The notes below the pieces were generated by a model. The model was not told the DNA's origin. It searched no databases and saw nothing but the letters and a program-made list of their open reading frames with translations. From Mycobacterium sp. E796 (GTDB lineage Bacteria; Actinomycetota; Actinomycetes; Mycobacteriales; Mycobacteriaceae): a stretch of 46,625 nt of DNA. The position numbers were made by a program, and so were the translations under genes. Below, piece after piece: positions 6,906-15,413 of this stretch. Every line of letters starts with the position of its first letter. Positions within the stretch are counted from its first letter, which is position 1. Location: the NCBI RefSeq assembly GCF_001672815.1, contig NZ_LZKK01000340.1, positions 1-46,625 on the forward strand, read 5' to 3'.

Positions 6906-8602
6906 TCCGGCACCGCCGCCGGCCTGCCGGCGCTCCGGCGCGTGCCTTCCTGCTCGACCATGACGGGCCGATTGCCGCCGAGTCCGGGGATCAAGGAGTC
7001 GCCGCGGAAGCTGACGAGGGTCTGGGCCAGGCCGAGGATGAGCAGGGCGCTGACGGCGGTGAAGCCGACCCACAGCTCCGTGTACACCAGGACGCCGAGT
7101 GCCCCACCCAGCACCCAGGCGAGCTGCAGGGTCGATTCCGATCGCCCGAATCCCGACGCCCGCGACTCCTCGGGCAGGTCGTGTTGCAGCGAGGCGTCGA
7201 GCGAGGCCTTCGCGATGGCGCTGGAGCCCGAGGTGATCAACGTGGCGATCACCGTCACCATCAGGGTTCCCGCCACGGCGGCCGCCAGGGCGACGGCGCA
7301 CACCGCCACCGCGCACCGCACGACCAGCACGGCGGGCCTGCCCAGCTGTAGGCGCGCGCTGGTGAAGTTGCCGGCGAAGTTGCCGATCGCGGCGGCGGCC
7401 CCGATCATGCCCAGCATGGCCAGTTGGGCCCATCCGTTGGCTTGATGCGCCTTGGCGACGAACGCCGGGTACAGGAACAGGAAGCCCACCATCACCTTGA
7501 TGGTGCAGTTGCCCCATAGCGAGGTGATGATGTTGCGGCCCAACGGTTGTCGAAGCGTTCCGCCGACCCGTTTGACCTCGTCGGGCCATCGCCGCCGTTG
7601 GTCACCGTCGCGTCGGTAGCTCAGGGTGGCCGGGACTTCACCGGCGGTCACCTCGACCCAGCGCGGGATGCGCATTGACAGGAAGGCGCCCGCGATCGTG
7701 ACGGCGACGACGACGAACAACGCGCCGGGGAGCTTGAAGAGGTGGGTGCAGAGGAACTCGACGCCGCCCGCGATGGCACCGCCGGCGATGGTGCCGCCGA
7801 GGAGTCCGAACACGGTCAGCCGGGAATTGACGCGCACCAGGTCGATGGACGGCGGCATCACCCGCGGTGTCACCGCGCTGCGCAGCACGCTGAACGACTT
7901 GGACAGCACCATCATCGCCAGCGCGCACGGATAGAGCACCATCGATGGGAAGCTGCCGGTCGCGCCGTCGTAGTTCATGATCAGCAGCACCGCCAGCAGG
8001 GTGCGCAGCGCGAACGACAACGCGAGCGCCACGCGCCGGCCGTGCTGCAGGCGGTCGAGCGCCGGCCCGATCAGTGGCGCGATCACCGCGAACGGCGCGA
8101 TCGTAATCAACAGGTACAGAGCCACTTTGGACTTGCTCTCCCCGCTGGCCGCGGCGAAGAACAGCGTGTTGGCCAGCGCGACGGCCATCGCCGAGTCGAC
8201 CGCGAAGTTGGCGACCACCGGCCACGTCAGCGCCGTCAGGCCCGACTTGTCGGCGCCGTCGGCGGTGGCGGCCCGCTGCACCATCGAGTACATGCGGGAG
8301 CCCATTTCGCGGCTGCGCATGGCGGCGGCGCGGGTGACGGTGATGCGTTCGCTGGCGGCGGACGCGCGTGGGGTCGGACCGCTGTTGCGGTCCGGCTCGG
8401 ACTCCTCGCCCAGCGGCGGGAGGTACCGGTTCGCGCTCGGCATCGGCGGCGGACGGCGCGACCGGCGATAGTCGGAGTCGTCGGCCGGGTAGTTGGCCAT
8501 TCCCGGATGCTGGTTGGCCGAACCCTTGCCGTTCGGGCGGGGCCGGCGGCCCGGGTTAGCGGTCACGCGGCCCCGATCATCACGCCGGCGTCCAGACACC
8601 AC
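6902..8602 (-). CDS. Major facilitator superfamily-like membrane protein (Rv0876c type)
   Basis: A protein of about 566 residues: a disordered Arg/Pro-rich cytoplasmic N-terminus of about 100 residues, then about 12 hydrophobic segments with the two-bundle layout of MFS permeases, and a Pro/Ala-rich C-terminus. Recognisable parts are the first helices around SAMAVALANTLFFAAASG, a basic loop LQHGRRVALALSF and a central loop near residues 330-350. No transport substrate can be read from the sequence. The start is uncertain: GTG at 8602 gives the longest reading, while GTG at 8566 (MTANPGRRPR) is equally reasonable. It is divergent from the DUF3027 gene and overlaps the downstream exported-protein gene. 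Confidence 0.85.
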   Translation of the reverse strand: MVSGRRRDDRGRVTANPGRRPRPNGKGSANQHPGMANYPADDSDYRRSRRPPPMPSANRYLPPLGEESEPDRNSGPTPRASAASERITVTRAAAMRSREMGSRMYSMVQRAATADGADKSGLTALTWPVVANFAVDSAMAVALANTLFFAAASGESKSKVALYLLITIAPFAVIAPLIGPALDRLQHGRRVALALSFALRTLLAVLLIMNYDGATGSFPSMVLYPCALAMMVLSKSFSVLRSAVTPRVMPPSIDLVRVNSRLTVFGLLGGTIAGGAIAGGVEFLCTHLFKLPGALFVVVAVTIAGAFLSMRIPRWVEVTAGEVPATLSYRRDGDQRRRWPDEVKRVGGTLRQPLGRNIITSLWGNCTIKVMVGFLFLYPAFVAKAHQANGWAQLAMLGMIGAAAAIGNFAGNFTSARLQLGRPAVLVVRCAVAVCAVALAAAVAGTLMVTVIATLITSGSSAIAKASLDASLQHDLPEESRASGFGRSESTLQLAWVLGGALGVLVYTELWVGFTAVSALLILGLAQTLVSFRGDSLIPGLGGNRPVMVEQEGTRRSAGRPAAVPE

Positions 8603-8649
8603 TCAATTCTGTCCTATACCGGCAGGCAACAGGGCGTGGCTCGCCAACC

Positions 8650-8655
8650 TAGTAT
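8650..8655 (+). promoter_or_regulatory. -10 element for the DUF3027 gene
   Basis: TAGTAT fits the mycobacterial SigA -10 pattern TANNNT and lies 43 bp before the GTG start, leaving room for a short leader with a GAGAGGAGGGGG Shine-Dalgarno. No clear -35 is seen. Confidence 0.45.
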
Positions 8656-8698
8656 GGAGACGCACTGTAGGCCGATCGCCGCGAGAGGAGGGGGCAGC

Positions 8699-9628
8699 GT
8701 GACCGGACCCACTGAAGAGTCAGTGGAACCCGCCGCCACGACCGTGGCCGAGTGGCCCGACGAGTTGGCCGCGCTGCTCACCGGTGCGGCCGATCAGGCC
8801 AGGGCCGCCGTCGAGGAGTTCGCCGGCCCGGAGGCCGTCGGGGACTACCTGGGCGTCAGCTACGAGGATCCGAACGCCGCGACCCACCGGTTCCTGGCGC
8901 ATTTGCCCGGCTACCAGGGCTGGCAGTGGGCGGCCGTCGTTGCCGCCTACCGCGGCGCGGACCACGCCACGATCAGCGAAGTCGTGCTGATCCCCGGCCC
9001 GACGGCGTTGCTGGCCCCGGAGTGGGTGCCCTGGCAGGAGCGGGTGCGACCGGGCGATCTGGGTCCCGGCGACCTGCTGGCGCCCGCGGTCGACGACCCT
9101 CGGCTGGTCCCGGGCTACGCCGCCAGCGGCGACCCGCAGGTCGACGAGACCGCCGCCGAGGTCGGGCTGGGCCGCCGCTGGGTGATGGGCCCGGTGGGCC
9201 GCGCCGAGGCGGCCGAGCGCTGGCACACCGGCGACTACGGTCCCGATTCGGCGATGGCGCGTTCGACCAAGCGGGTGTGCCGCGATTGCGGTTTCTTCCT
9301 GCCACTGGCCGGAGCGCTCGGCGCGATGTTCGGGGTGTGCGGCAACGAGCTGTCCGCGGACGGGCACGTCGTCGACAAGCAATACGGCTGCGGCGCCCAT
9401 TCGGACACCCCGGCCCCGGCCGGCACCGGCTCGCCCATGTACGACCCGTACGACGACGGCGTGCTCGATGTCGCGGAGAACCCGCCGCCGGCGCAGGCCG
9501 AGGCGGAGGAGTCGCCGCCGGACGTGCCGGAGCCTCCGCAGGAGTCGCTGGAGCCTTCGCCGGAATCGCCGGAGCCTTCGCCCGAATCGCCGGAGCCCCC
9601 GATCGAGCCGACCGAACCGCGGGACTAA
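8699..9628 (+). CDS. DUF3027 family protein (Rv0877 type) with Cys cluster
   Basis: A 309-residue actinobacterial protein of unknown function. The core has Trp-rich segments (LPGYQGWQWAAVVAAY and PEWVPWQERVRPGDLGPGDLL). C194 and C197 (CRDCGFF), C214 (GVCGNE) and C231 with H234 (YGCGAHSD) are spaced like a metal site, probably zinc or iron (inference). The C-terminal 45 residues are a Pro/Glu/Ser repeat. GTG 8699 is preceded by a strong GAGGAGGGGG. In M. tuberculosis PPE13 follows; here the 3' end overlaps the convergent SRPBCC gene by 4 bp. Confidence 0.88.
   Translation: MTGPTEESVEPAATTVAEWPDELAALLTGAADQARAAVEEFAGPEAVGDYLGVSYEDPNAATHRFLAHLPGYQGWQWAAVVAAYRGADHATISEVVLIPGPTALLAPEWVPWQERVRPGDLGPGDLLAPAVDDPRLVPGYAASGDPQVDETAAEVGLGRRWVMGPVGRAEAAERWHTGDYGPDSAMARSTKRVCRDCGFFLPLAGALGAMFGVCGNELSADGHVVDKQYGCGAHSDTPAPAGTGSPMYDPYDDGVLDVAENPPPAQAEAEESPPDVPEPPQESLEPSPESPEPSPESPEPPIEPTEPRD
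9551..9600 (+). repeat. 21-bp in-frame tandem repeat in the DUF3027 gene
   Basis: Two consecutive 21-bp units (9551-9571 and 9572-9592, one base different) and a partial third encode repeated EPSPESP. The unit length keeps frame, so copy number can vary between strains without breaking the gene. Confidence 0.75.
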
Positions 9629-10080
9629 CCCTTCTCGGCCGCGGCTTTGATCCTCGCCAGCGAGCGGTTCATTCCCTCGAGCAATTCCCGCTCGAAGTTC
9701 GCGTTCCCGCCGAAGAAGGCGTTGACCGACAGATTCGAAACGGCGGTGACGCCGTTCTCGGCGTGGCGGCTCTCGACCACCCGCGTGCCCTGACCGTTGG
9801 GCTCGAGCTCGTAGGTCCACACGGTGTGGTTCGTGTTGACCCGGAACGCCAGCCGTTTCTCGGGAACGACCTCGAGCACCGTGCTCGTGGTGGGCCAGTA
9901 AATCCGGTGGCGGCGGTTGAGGTTGACGGTGCGGGTGCCCGGACGCACTGGGCCAAGGGGCCGCATCAGGCGACACTGCGGGCTCCACTGCGGCATCCGA
10001 CGGAAGTCGGATATCAGCGCCCAGACCTTGGCGGCCGGCGCGTCGATGTCGATCTGGGCTTGCAGTAGCGGGGCGACCAT
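9625..10080 (-). CDS. SRPBCC (START-like) family protein
   Basis: A 151-residue polyketide cyclase/dehydrase-type helix-grip protein. Family features include the N-terminal strand then DAPAAKVWALISDF, WSPQC, a central NRRHRIYWPTTSTV strand pair, VPEKRLAFRV, and a long C-terminal helix (FERELLEGMNRSLARIK). These proteins bind hydrophobic ligands in a deep pocket; the ligand here is unknown. ATG 10080 has a GGGAGGAGC Shine-Dalgarno. The stop overlaps the convergent DUF3027 gene. M. tuberculosis has PPE13 in this position, so this gene is a local difference. Confidence 0.88.
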   Translation of the reverse strand: MVAPLLQAQIDIDAPAAKVWALISDFRRMPQWSPQCRLMRPLGPVRPGTRTVNLNRRHRIYWPTTSTVLEVVPEKRLAFRVNTNHTVWTYELEPNGQGTRVVESRHAENGVTAVSNLSVNAFFGGNANFERELLEGMNRSLARIKAAAEKG

Positions 10081-10102
10081 CGCTCCTCCCGGGTCGGGGA
10101 AT

Positions 10103-10378
10103 CTACTTGCGGTCGAGGTAGGTTTCGAGGCCGGTCTGCGCGCCGCGAGCGCCGCGGCGCGCGGCGGCAAGTTGCAACACGAAGATGCTGGTGCCTATCA
10201 CCCCGACGCCCAGCCCGCCCAGCGTCACCGGGCGCCAACTGTGCAGGGCGGGCACGACGAACGCCAGGACCGCGCCGATCAGCCAACCCACGAAGCCGAC
10301 CACGACGACGGGCCACACCTCGAGCAGCGAGGCCGGCAGCGGCGGCGCCTCGGGGCCTTGGCCGGGTTCGACAGTCAT
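10103..10378 (-). CDS. Small two-helix membrane protein (Rv0879c type)
   Basis: A 91-residue protein with two hydrophobic segments (about residues 20-43 and 50-70) separated by a short HSWRP turn, and a basic C-terminus RRGARGAQTGLETYLDRK. The arrangement matches Rv0879c; no function is known. ATG 10378 gives MTVEPGQG as in the homologue. An upstream in-frame ATG adds four residues (MLIA) and cannot be excluded. It is 22 bp upstream of the SRPBCC gene on the same strand and probably shares its transcript. Confidence 0.85.
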   Translation of the reverse strand: MTVEPGQGPEAPPLPASLLEVWPVVVVGFVGWLIGAVLAFVVPALHSWRPVTLGGLGVGVIGTSIFVLQLAAARRGARGAQTGLETYLDRK

Positions 10379-10486
10379 CGCGATCAACATAGCCCGGCGA
10401 CATGAGCACCGAAACCTCCCTAGCGCGAGCAAAGGACCAAAGTCCGTCGTTGGCCGTTTCGTATCCCGTCTTTCTCACGTTGCGTG

Positions 10487-10492
10487 TACCCT
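10487..10492 (+). promoter_or_regulatory. -10 element placing the MarR transcript start at its ATG
   Basis: TACCCT, preceded by TG as in an extended -10, ends 6 bp before the ATG at 10499. No Shine-Dalgarno lies between them, so a leaderless mRNA is likely. Confidence 0.6.
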
Positions 10493-10498
10493 CGCGCC

Positions 10499-10930
10499 AT
10501 GCCTGACAGCGATGCGCGGCTGGCGAGCGACTTGTCGCTGGCGGTCATGCGGCTGGCCCGCCAACTGCGGTTCCGCAACCCGTCATCGCCGGTGTCGCTG
10601 TCTCAGCTGTCGGCGCTGGCCACGCTGGCCAACGAGGGCGCGATGACCCCCGGCGCGTTGGCGATTCGCGAACGCGTCCGACCCCCGTCGATGACCCGGG
10701 TGATCGCTTCGCTGGCCGAGATGGGTCTGGTCGACCGCACCCCGCATCCGGTCGACGGCCGGCAGGTCCTCGTCTCGGTGTCCGAGTCGGGCGCCGAGCT
10801 GGTCAAGGCGAACCGTCGGGCCCGCCAGGAATGGCTGGCAAAGCGGCTGGCGACCCTGGACGTCGAGCAACGCGACACGCTGCGCGAGGCCGCCGACTTG
10901 ATGCTGGCCCTCGTCGACGAAGGCCCGTGA
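10499..10930 (+). CDS. MarR family transcriptional regulator (Rv0880 type)
   Basis: A 143-residue winged helix-turn-helix regulator. The DNA-binding part runs from LSQLSALATLANEGAMTPGALA through the recognition helix RPPSMTRVIASLAEMGLV to the wing DRTPHPVDGRQVLVSVSESG; flanking helices form the dimer interface. It is nearly identical over its length to Rv0880 as I recall it. The start ATG 10499 is chosen because a -10 element lies directly upstream and it gives the conserved N-terminus. It overlaps the downstream methyltransferase gene by GTGA. No obvious palindromic operator was found in the short upstream region. Confidence 0.93.
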   Translation: MPDSDARLASDLSLAVMRLARQLRFRNPSSPVSLSQLSALATLANEGAMTPGALAIRERVRPPSMTRVIASLAEMGLVDRTPHPVDGRQVLVSVSESGAELVKANRRARQEWLAKRLATLDVEQRDTLREAADLMLALVDEGP

Positions 10931-11751
10931 CCGACGGCTTGGACGTTCAGGACGTCACCGATCCCGACGACCCCCGCCTCGACGATTTCCGCGACCTGAA
11001 CAGCGTCGATCGGCGTCCCGATCTGCCGACCGGCAAGGGCCTGGTGATCGCCGAGGGCGTGCTCGTGGTGCAGCGCATGCTGGCGTCCCGGTTCACCCCG
11101 CACGCCCTGCTGGGCACCGAACGCCGGTTGGCCGAACTGGAGGACGACCTGGCCGGCACCGCCGCGCCGTACTACCGCGCCTCGGCCGAGGTGATGGCGA
11201 AGGTGGTGGGCTTCCACCTGAATCGCGGTGTGCTCGCGGCCGCCCGCAGGGTGCGGGAGCCCAGCGTCGTCGAGGTGGTCGAAAACGCCCGCACTGTCGC
11301 GGTGCTCGAGGGCGTCAACGACCACGAGAACCTGGGCTCGATCTTTCGCAACGCGGCCGGGTTGGGCGTGGACGCGGTGGTGTTCGGCGCCGGGTGCGCG
11401 GACCCGCTGTACCGCCGCGCCGTGCGGGTGTCGATGGGCCACGCCCTGCTGGTGCCGTACGCGCGAGCGTCCGAGTGGCCCAACGACCTTATGTTGTTGA
11501 AAGAGAACGGATTTCGGCTGCTGGCGATGACCCCGCAGCGCGAGGCGTCCGCGCTGGCCGAGGCGATGGCCGCGGCGGTCGACGAACGCGTCGCGGTGGT
11601 GGTGGGCGCCGAGGGCCCAGGGCTGACGAGGGCCACCCTGCGGCTCAGCGATGTGTGGGTGCGCGTCCCGATGTCGCGGGGTACCGACTCGCTCAACGTC
11701 GCGACAGCGGCGGCCCTGGCCTTCTACGAGCGGGCTAGGCTCACGTGGTGA
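10927..11751 (+). CDS. SpoU/TrmH-family (SPOUT) RNA methyltransferase
   Basis: A 274-residue 2'-O-ribose RNA methyltransferase by family. The N-terminal part is a substrate-binding domain (GKGLVIAEGVLVVQRML). The C-terminal trefoil-knot domain has the three SpoU motifs: NDHENLGSIFRNAAGLGVD, VGAEGPGLT and VPMSRGTDSLNVATAAALA. AdoMet binds in the knot. The target RNA is not known from the sequence. GTG 10927 overlaps the MarR stop, and its own stop overlaps the next gene, so three genes form one coupled operon, the same order as Rv0880-Rv0882. Confidence 0.92.
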   Translation: MTDGLDVQDVTDPDDPRLDDFRDLNSVDRRPDLPTGKGLVIAEGVLVVQRMLASRFTPHALLGTERRLAELEDDLAGTAAPYYRASAEVMAKVVGFHLNRGVLAAARRVREPSVVEVVENARTVAVLEGVNDHENLGSIFRNAAGLGVDAVVFGAGCADPLYRRAVRVSMGHALLVPYARASEWPNDLMLLKENGFRLLAMTPQREASALAEAMAAAVDERVAVVVGAEGPGLTRATLRLSDVWVRVPMSRGTDSLNVATAAALAFYERARLTW

Positions 11752-12020
11752 GCGACGAGTCTGTCCCCTGGGCAACGGGTTTGACGGTGTCCGCGTTCGT
11801 CGCCGCGGTCACCGGGATCGCCATCGTCGTGCTGAGCCTGGGGTTGATCCGGGTGCATCCGCTGCTGGCGGTCGGCCTGAACGTCGTGGCGGCGGGCGGG
11901 TTGGCGCCGACGCTGTGGGGTTGGCGGCGCACCCTGGTGCTGCGCTGGTTTGTGCTGGGCGCGGCCGTGGGTGTGGCGGGCGCCTGGGTGACACTGCTGG
12001 CGCTGACCGTTTCGGGCTAG
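11748..12020 (+). CDS. Small membrane protein (Rv0882 type)
   Basis: A 90-residue protein with three hydrophobic segments (about residues 11-34, 38-52 and 65-88) and few charges. Its function is unknown. GTG 11748 makes a GTGA overlap with the methyltransferase stop, the arrangement used by most coupled genes in this window; a GTG one codon earlier also exists. It is the last gene of the MarR operon, followed by a convergent intergenic spacer. Confidence 0.82.
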   Translation: MSDESVPWATGLTVSAFVAAVTGIAIVVLSLGLIRVHPLLAVGLNVVAAGGLAPTLWGWRRTLVLRWFVLGAAVGVAGAWVTLLALTVSG

Positions 12021-12167
12021 GCCGCGGCTCGGGCGTTGAGTGTGAATCGTAGGCCTTGTGTGGGAGCTCAGGGCGCAAAAATCGGCCGGATCCCGCCGTC
12101 ACGTCACACCGAAAGCCCTGGGCGCACAGTCAAAGCGCTGAATGCACTGCGAACGCCTAGCGGGTGG
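12021..12167. other. Convergent intergenic spacer with repeat-like sequence
   Basis: No gene is seen. The spacer contains direct and inverted short words (GTGTGAATCG, CAGGGCGCAAAAATCGG, GCCGTCACGTCACACCG, GCCCTGGGCGCACAG, CGCTGAATGCACTG). I recall similar wording in other mycobacterial intergenic regions, so it may be a dispersed element. A short inverted repeat GCCTAGCGGGTGGCTAGCG lies at the sepH end and may help end transcription. Confidence 0.35.
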
Positions 12168-12923
12168 CTAGCGTTGCCCGCCTGAGCGCACACCGAGCAG
12201 CACGTCCTCCCAGGCCGGGATGACCGGCTTGCCGCGCCGGGTGTGCACCGGCTGTTCGGGCGGGGCGGGGGGCGCCGGCTTCGGCTCTTCTTCCCGTTCG
12301 AGGTGGGCGACCCGTGCGAGCGGCCGGAGGGGACGCTCGAAGTTCGGGTCGATGAGCTCGCTGGCCGCGTCGTCGATCGCGGTGACGGTGCCGCCGTGCG
12401 CACCGGGAGTGAAGCAGAAGTGCGCGATGTTGTCGGTGCGGCCGGCCTTCCAGGCGAGCTGCACGGTCCAGCGGCTGTCCTCGTTGCGCCAGGCGTCCCA
12501 GCTGAGCCGGTCGGGTTCCAGCCCCCGCGCGACCAGTGCGGTGCTGATGGTCTCCAGCAGGGTCAGCACCGCGGGCCCGTCGGCGAGCATCGGGTGCGCC
12601 GCCGTTGCCAGCTCGGTCGCGCGGGCGCGTTCCAGCAACACCGGGTGCGCGAACCGGCGTACCCGCACGATGTCCGAGCCGGACGCGGCGGCCACCTGCT
12701 CGACGGACGCGCCGGCGCGGATCCGGGCCTGAATCTCCTTGGGGCTCAGCATGTTTGTGACTTGAATGTCGAGCACCGGCTGCTCGGGTGGTGGCGACTC
12801 GCCGCGCAGGGCGGCGCGGAGTCTGTCGTCGGCCGCCAGCTTGAACCGATCCGCGGGGCCATCACCCTCGCAGATGATGTATTTGCCGTCGTCGTCGAGA
12901 CCAACCACTTTGAGTACCCGCAT
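12168..12923 (-). CDS. sepH: Cell-division protein SepH (DUF3071, Rv0883c type)
   Basis: A 251-residue actinobacterial protein. The N-terminal domain starts MRVLKVVGLDDDGKYIICE and contains a helix-turn-helix-like region SPKEIQARIRAGASVEQVAAASG then the basic VRRFAHPVLLERARA; a Pro-rich linker and a conserved C-terminal tail (RRGKPVIPAWEDVLLGVRS) follow. In Streptomyces and mycobacteria SepH binds FtsZ and promotes Z-ring assembly. ATG 12923 has an AGGAG Shine-Dalgarno. The gene lies alone on the minus strand after serC, with about 120 bp between them. Confidence 0.92.
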   Translation of the reverse strand: MRVLKVVGLDDDGKYIICEGDGPADRFKLAADDRLRAALRGESPPPEQPVLDIQVTNMLSPKEIQARIRAGASVEQVAAASGSDIVRVRRFAHPVLLERARATELATAAHPMLADGPAVLTLLETISTALVARGLEPDRLSWDAWRNEDSRWTVQLAWKAGRTDNIAHFCFTPGAHGGTVTAIDDAASELIDPNFERPLRPLARVAHLEREEEPKPAPPAPPEQPVHTRRGKPVIPAWEDVLLGVRSGGQR

Positions 12924-13044
12924 GGCTTCTCCTCGCAGGCTCCGTCCCGCTGCGCGACGGACCCGTCAGGTCCGCACTCTAGTGCAGCTAACGCCGGTAA
13001 CCCGCTCTGACACGCGGGCGGGTTGCAGGCCGATGACCGACAGG

Positions 13045-14163
13045 TTAAAGGCGCTCGACCACCCAGTCGACGCACTGGGTCAGCGCGCTCACGTCCTCGG
13101 GGTCGACCGCGGGGAACATCGCGACCCGCAACTGGTTGCGGCCCAGCTTGCGGTAGGGCTCGGTGTCGACGATGCCGTTGGCCCGCAAAGTCTTGGCGAC
13201 GGCCGCGGCGTCGACGGCGTCGGCGAAGTCGATGGTGCCCACCACCTGGGAACGCAGCGCCGGATCGGTGACGAACGGCGTGGTGTACGGCCGCTCCTCG
13301 GCCCAGGAGTACAGCCGCTGCGACGAGTCCGCCGTCCGCTTGACCGCCCAGTCGAGCCCGCCGTTGCCCAGGATCCAGTCCAGCTGTTCGGCCATCAGAG
13401 CCAGGGTGCCGATCGCCGGGGTGTTGTACGTCTGGTTCTTCAGGCTGTTCTCCACCGCGATGGGCAGCGACAAGAAATCGGGAACCCAGCGGCCCGACGC
13501 GGCGATCGACTCGACCCGCGCCAGCGCGGCCGGGCTCATGACCGCCAGCCACAGCCCGCCGTCGCTGGCGAAGTTCTTCTGCGGCGAGAAGTAGTAGACG
13601 TCCGCCTGGGTAATGTCGACCGGCAAGCCGCCGGCGCCCGAGGTCGCGTCGATGAGGACCAGCGCGTCGTCGGAACCGGCGGGGCGGCGGACCGGCACCG
13701 CGACCCCCGTCGACGTCTCGTTGTGCGCCCACCCGATCACATCGACCGACGGGTCGCTCTGCGGCTCGGGGGCGCTGCCGGTGTCCGACTTGATGATGAT
13801 GGGGTCGCCGACGAACGGGTTCTTGGCGACGCAGGAGGCGAACTTCGAGCTGAACTCGCCGAAGGACAGGTGCAGCGAGCGCTTGTCGATCAGCCCGAAC
13901 GCGGCGGCGTCCCAGAACGCCGTCGCGCCGCCGTTGCCCAGGATGACCTCGTAGCCGTCCGGCACCGAGAACAGCTCCCTGACGCCGGACCGGACCCGGC
14001 CCACCAGATCCTTGACGGGCGCCTGCCGGTGCGACGTGCCGAACAGCGGCGCCGCGGTGGTGGTCAACGCCTTGAGTTGTTCGGGCCGGACCTTCGAAGG
14101 ACCGGAGCCGAAGCGGCCGTCGCGGGGTTTGATGTCGGAGGGGATCTCGAGCTGGTCAGCCAT
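13045..14163 (-). CDS. serC: Phosphoserine aminotransferase
   Basis: A 372-residue class-V PLP aminotransferase making 3-phosphoserine in serine synthesis. The PLP lysine is K196 in YYFSPQKNFASDGG. Also visible are FGSGPSKVRPEQ at the N-terminus, the GNGGATAFWD phosphate loop and DATSGAGG with the Asp that holds the pyridine ring. The N-terminus matches mycobacterial SerC from ATG 14163; further upstream codons in the same frame are intergenic. It is divergent from the diiron oxygenase gene. Confidence 0.95.
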   Translation of the reverse strand: MADQLEIPSDIKPRDGRFGSGPSKVRPEQLKALTTTAAPLFGTSHRQAPVKDLVGRVRSGVRELFSVPDGYEVILGNGGATAFWDAAAFGLIDKRSLHLSFGEFSSKFASCVAKNPFVGDPIIIKSDTGSAPEPQSDPSVDVIGWAHNETSTGVAVPVRRPAGSDDALVLIDATSGAGGLPVDITQADVYYFSPQKNFASDGGLWLAVMSPAALARVESIAASGRWVPDFLSLPIAVENSLKNQTYNTPAIGTLALMAEQLDWILGNGGLDWAVKRTADSSQRLYSWAEERPYTTPFVTDPALRSQVVGTIDFADAVDAAAVAKTLRANGIVDTEPYRKLGRNQLRVAMFPAVDPEDVSALTQCVDWVVERL

Positions 14164-14311
14164 GTCTGTCAGCCTAGTGAGCGCTCTGAGCGTGGCGACG
14201 CTGTGGGCCGGGCTAGCCGGTTGGGCGCGCGAGACCTGTGAGCAACGCCACACCGCTCGTGTGACCACCGGTCAGGCCACAGTGCCTCCGACCGCTCTAG
14301 AAAAATATCCG

Positions 14312-14350
14312 GTACCTGCGGTACTGTCTGGACATTGCACGTCCGAATGT
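14312..14350. promoter_or_regulatory. Promoter/operator region of the AurF-like gene
   Basis: A direct repeat CGGTAC (14310-14315 and 14319-14324, within CCGGTACCTGCGGTACTG) precedes a -10-like TACTGT (14322-14327). It is followed by an inverted repeat ACATT-N9-AATGT (14332-14350). The layout suggests a repressor site over the promoter, but no known regulator motif was recognised. Confidence 0.4.
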
Positions 14351-14373
14351 AAACCTCGGCGGGGAGGCTTGGA

Positions 14374-15396
14374 ATGGACAAGACGCGAATGGTCCGGCGT
14401 TGGCGGCGCAACATGGAAGTCCGCGACGACGCCGAGTACGTGAACATGCTTGCCACACTGTCCGAGGGGTCGGTGCGGCGAAACTTCAACCCGTACACCG
14501 ACATCGACTGGGACTCACCGGAATTCGCGGTCACCGAGAACGACCCGCGCTGGATCCTGCCGCTGACCGACCCGCTGGGCCGCCATCCCTGGTACCAGGC
14601 CCAGTCCGAGGAACGCAAGATCAAGATCGGCATGTGGCGGCAGGCCAACGTCGCCAAGGTGGGCCTGCACTTCGAGTCGATCCTGATCCGCGGCCTGATG
14701 GAGTATGCGTTCTGGGTGCCCAACGGGTCCCCGGAGTACCGCTACTGCCTGCACGAAGCGGTTGAAGAGTGCAACCACACCATGATGTTTCAGGAGATGG
14801 TGAACCACATCGGCGCCGACGTGCCCGGCATGCCGCGCATGCTGAAGTGGATTCAACCGCTGATTCCGCTGGTGGCCGGGCCGCTGCCGATCCCCTTCTG
14901 GTTCGGCATCCTTGCCGGCGAAGAGCCGATCGACCACACCCAGAAGAATGTGCTGCGCGAGGGCAAGGAGCTGCACCCGATCATGGAGCGGGTGATGGCC
15001 ATTCACGTGGCCGAGGAGGCCCGCCACATCTCATTCGCGCACGAGTACCTGCGTAAGCGAGTGCCGCACCTGTCGCGCCGCAAGCGGTTCTGGCTGTCGC
15101 TGTATGTTCCGCTCACCATGCGGATCCTGTGCTCGGCGATTGTGGTTCCGCCCAGGGCGTTCTGGAAAGAGTTCGACATCCCGCGCGAGGTTCGCAAAGA
15201 CGTGTTCTTCCGTTCGCCGGAGTCGCGTCAAATGCTGCGCGACATGTTCGGGGACGTCCGGATGCTCTGCCACGATACGGGTCTGATAAACCCGCCCGCC
15301 AAGCTGATGTGGCGGCTCTGCAAGATCAACGGCAAGCCGTCGCGCTACCGCAGCGAGCCGCAGCGCCGGCACCTGTCCGCCGCGCCGGCCGCGTAG
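14374..15396 (+). CDS. Diiron N-oxygenase-like protein (AurF/PF11583 family, Rv0885 type)
   Basis: A 340-residue ferritin-like protein. Iron ligand candidates are E101 (FESILIRGLMEY), E132 and H135 (EECNHTMMF), and E215 and H218 (EEARHISFAHEY), the paired ExxH pattern of the p-aminobenzoate N-oxygenase AurF family. The substrate in mycobacteria is unknown. ATG 14374 has a GGGGAGG Shine-Dalgarno. It precedes fprB by 17 bp, so the ferredoxin/NADP reductase could supply its electrons (inference from the pairing, which is also that of Rv0885-Rv0886). Confidence 0.88.
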   Translation: MDKTRMVRRWRRNMEVRDDAEYVNMLATLSEGSVRRNFNPYTDIDWDSPEFAVTENDPRWILPLTDPLGRHPWYQAQSEERKIKIGMWRQANVAKVGLHFESILIRGLMEYAFWVPNGSPEYRYCLHEAVEECNHTMMFQEMVNHIGADVPGMPRMLKWIQPLIPLVAGPLPIPFWFGILAGEEPIDHTQKNVLREGKELHPIMERVMAIHVAEEARHISFAHEYLRKRVPHLSRRKRFWLSLYVPLTMRILCSAIVVPPRAFWKEFDIPREVRKDVFFRSPESRQMLRDMFGDVRMLCHDTGLINPPAKLMWRLCKINGKPSRYRSEPQRRHLSAAPAA

Positions 15397-15413
15397 CACC
15401 CCGCGGGTTATCC

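Noticed and set aside
12766..14241. A 491-codon plus-strand frame opposite sepH and serC
   Set aside because: Shadow of two well-supported minus-strand genes, low-complexity product.
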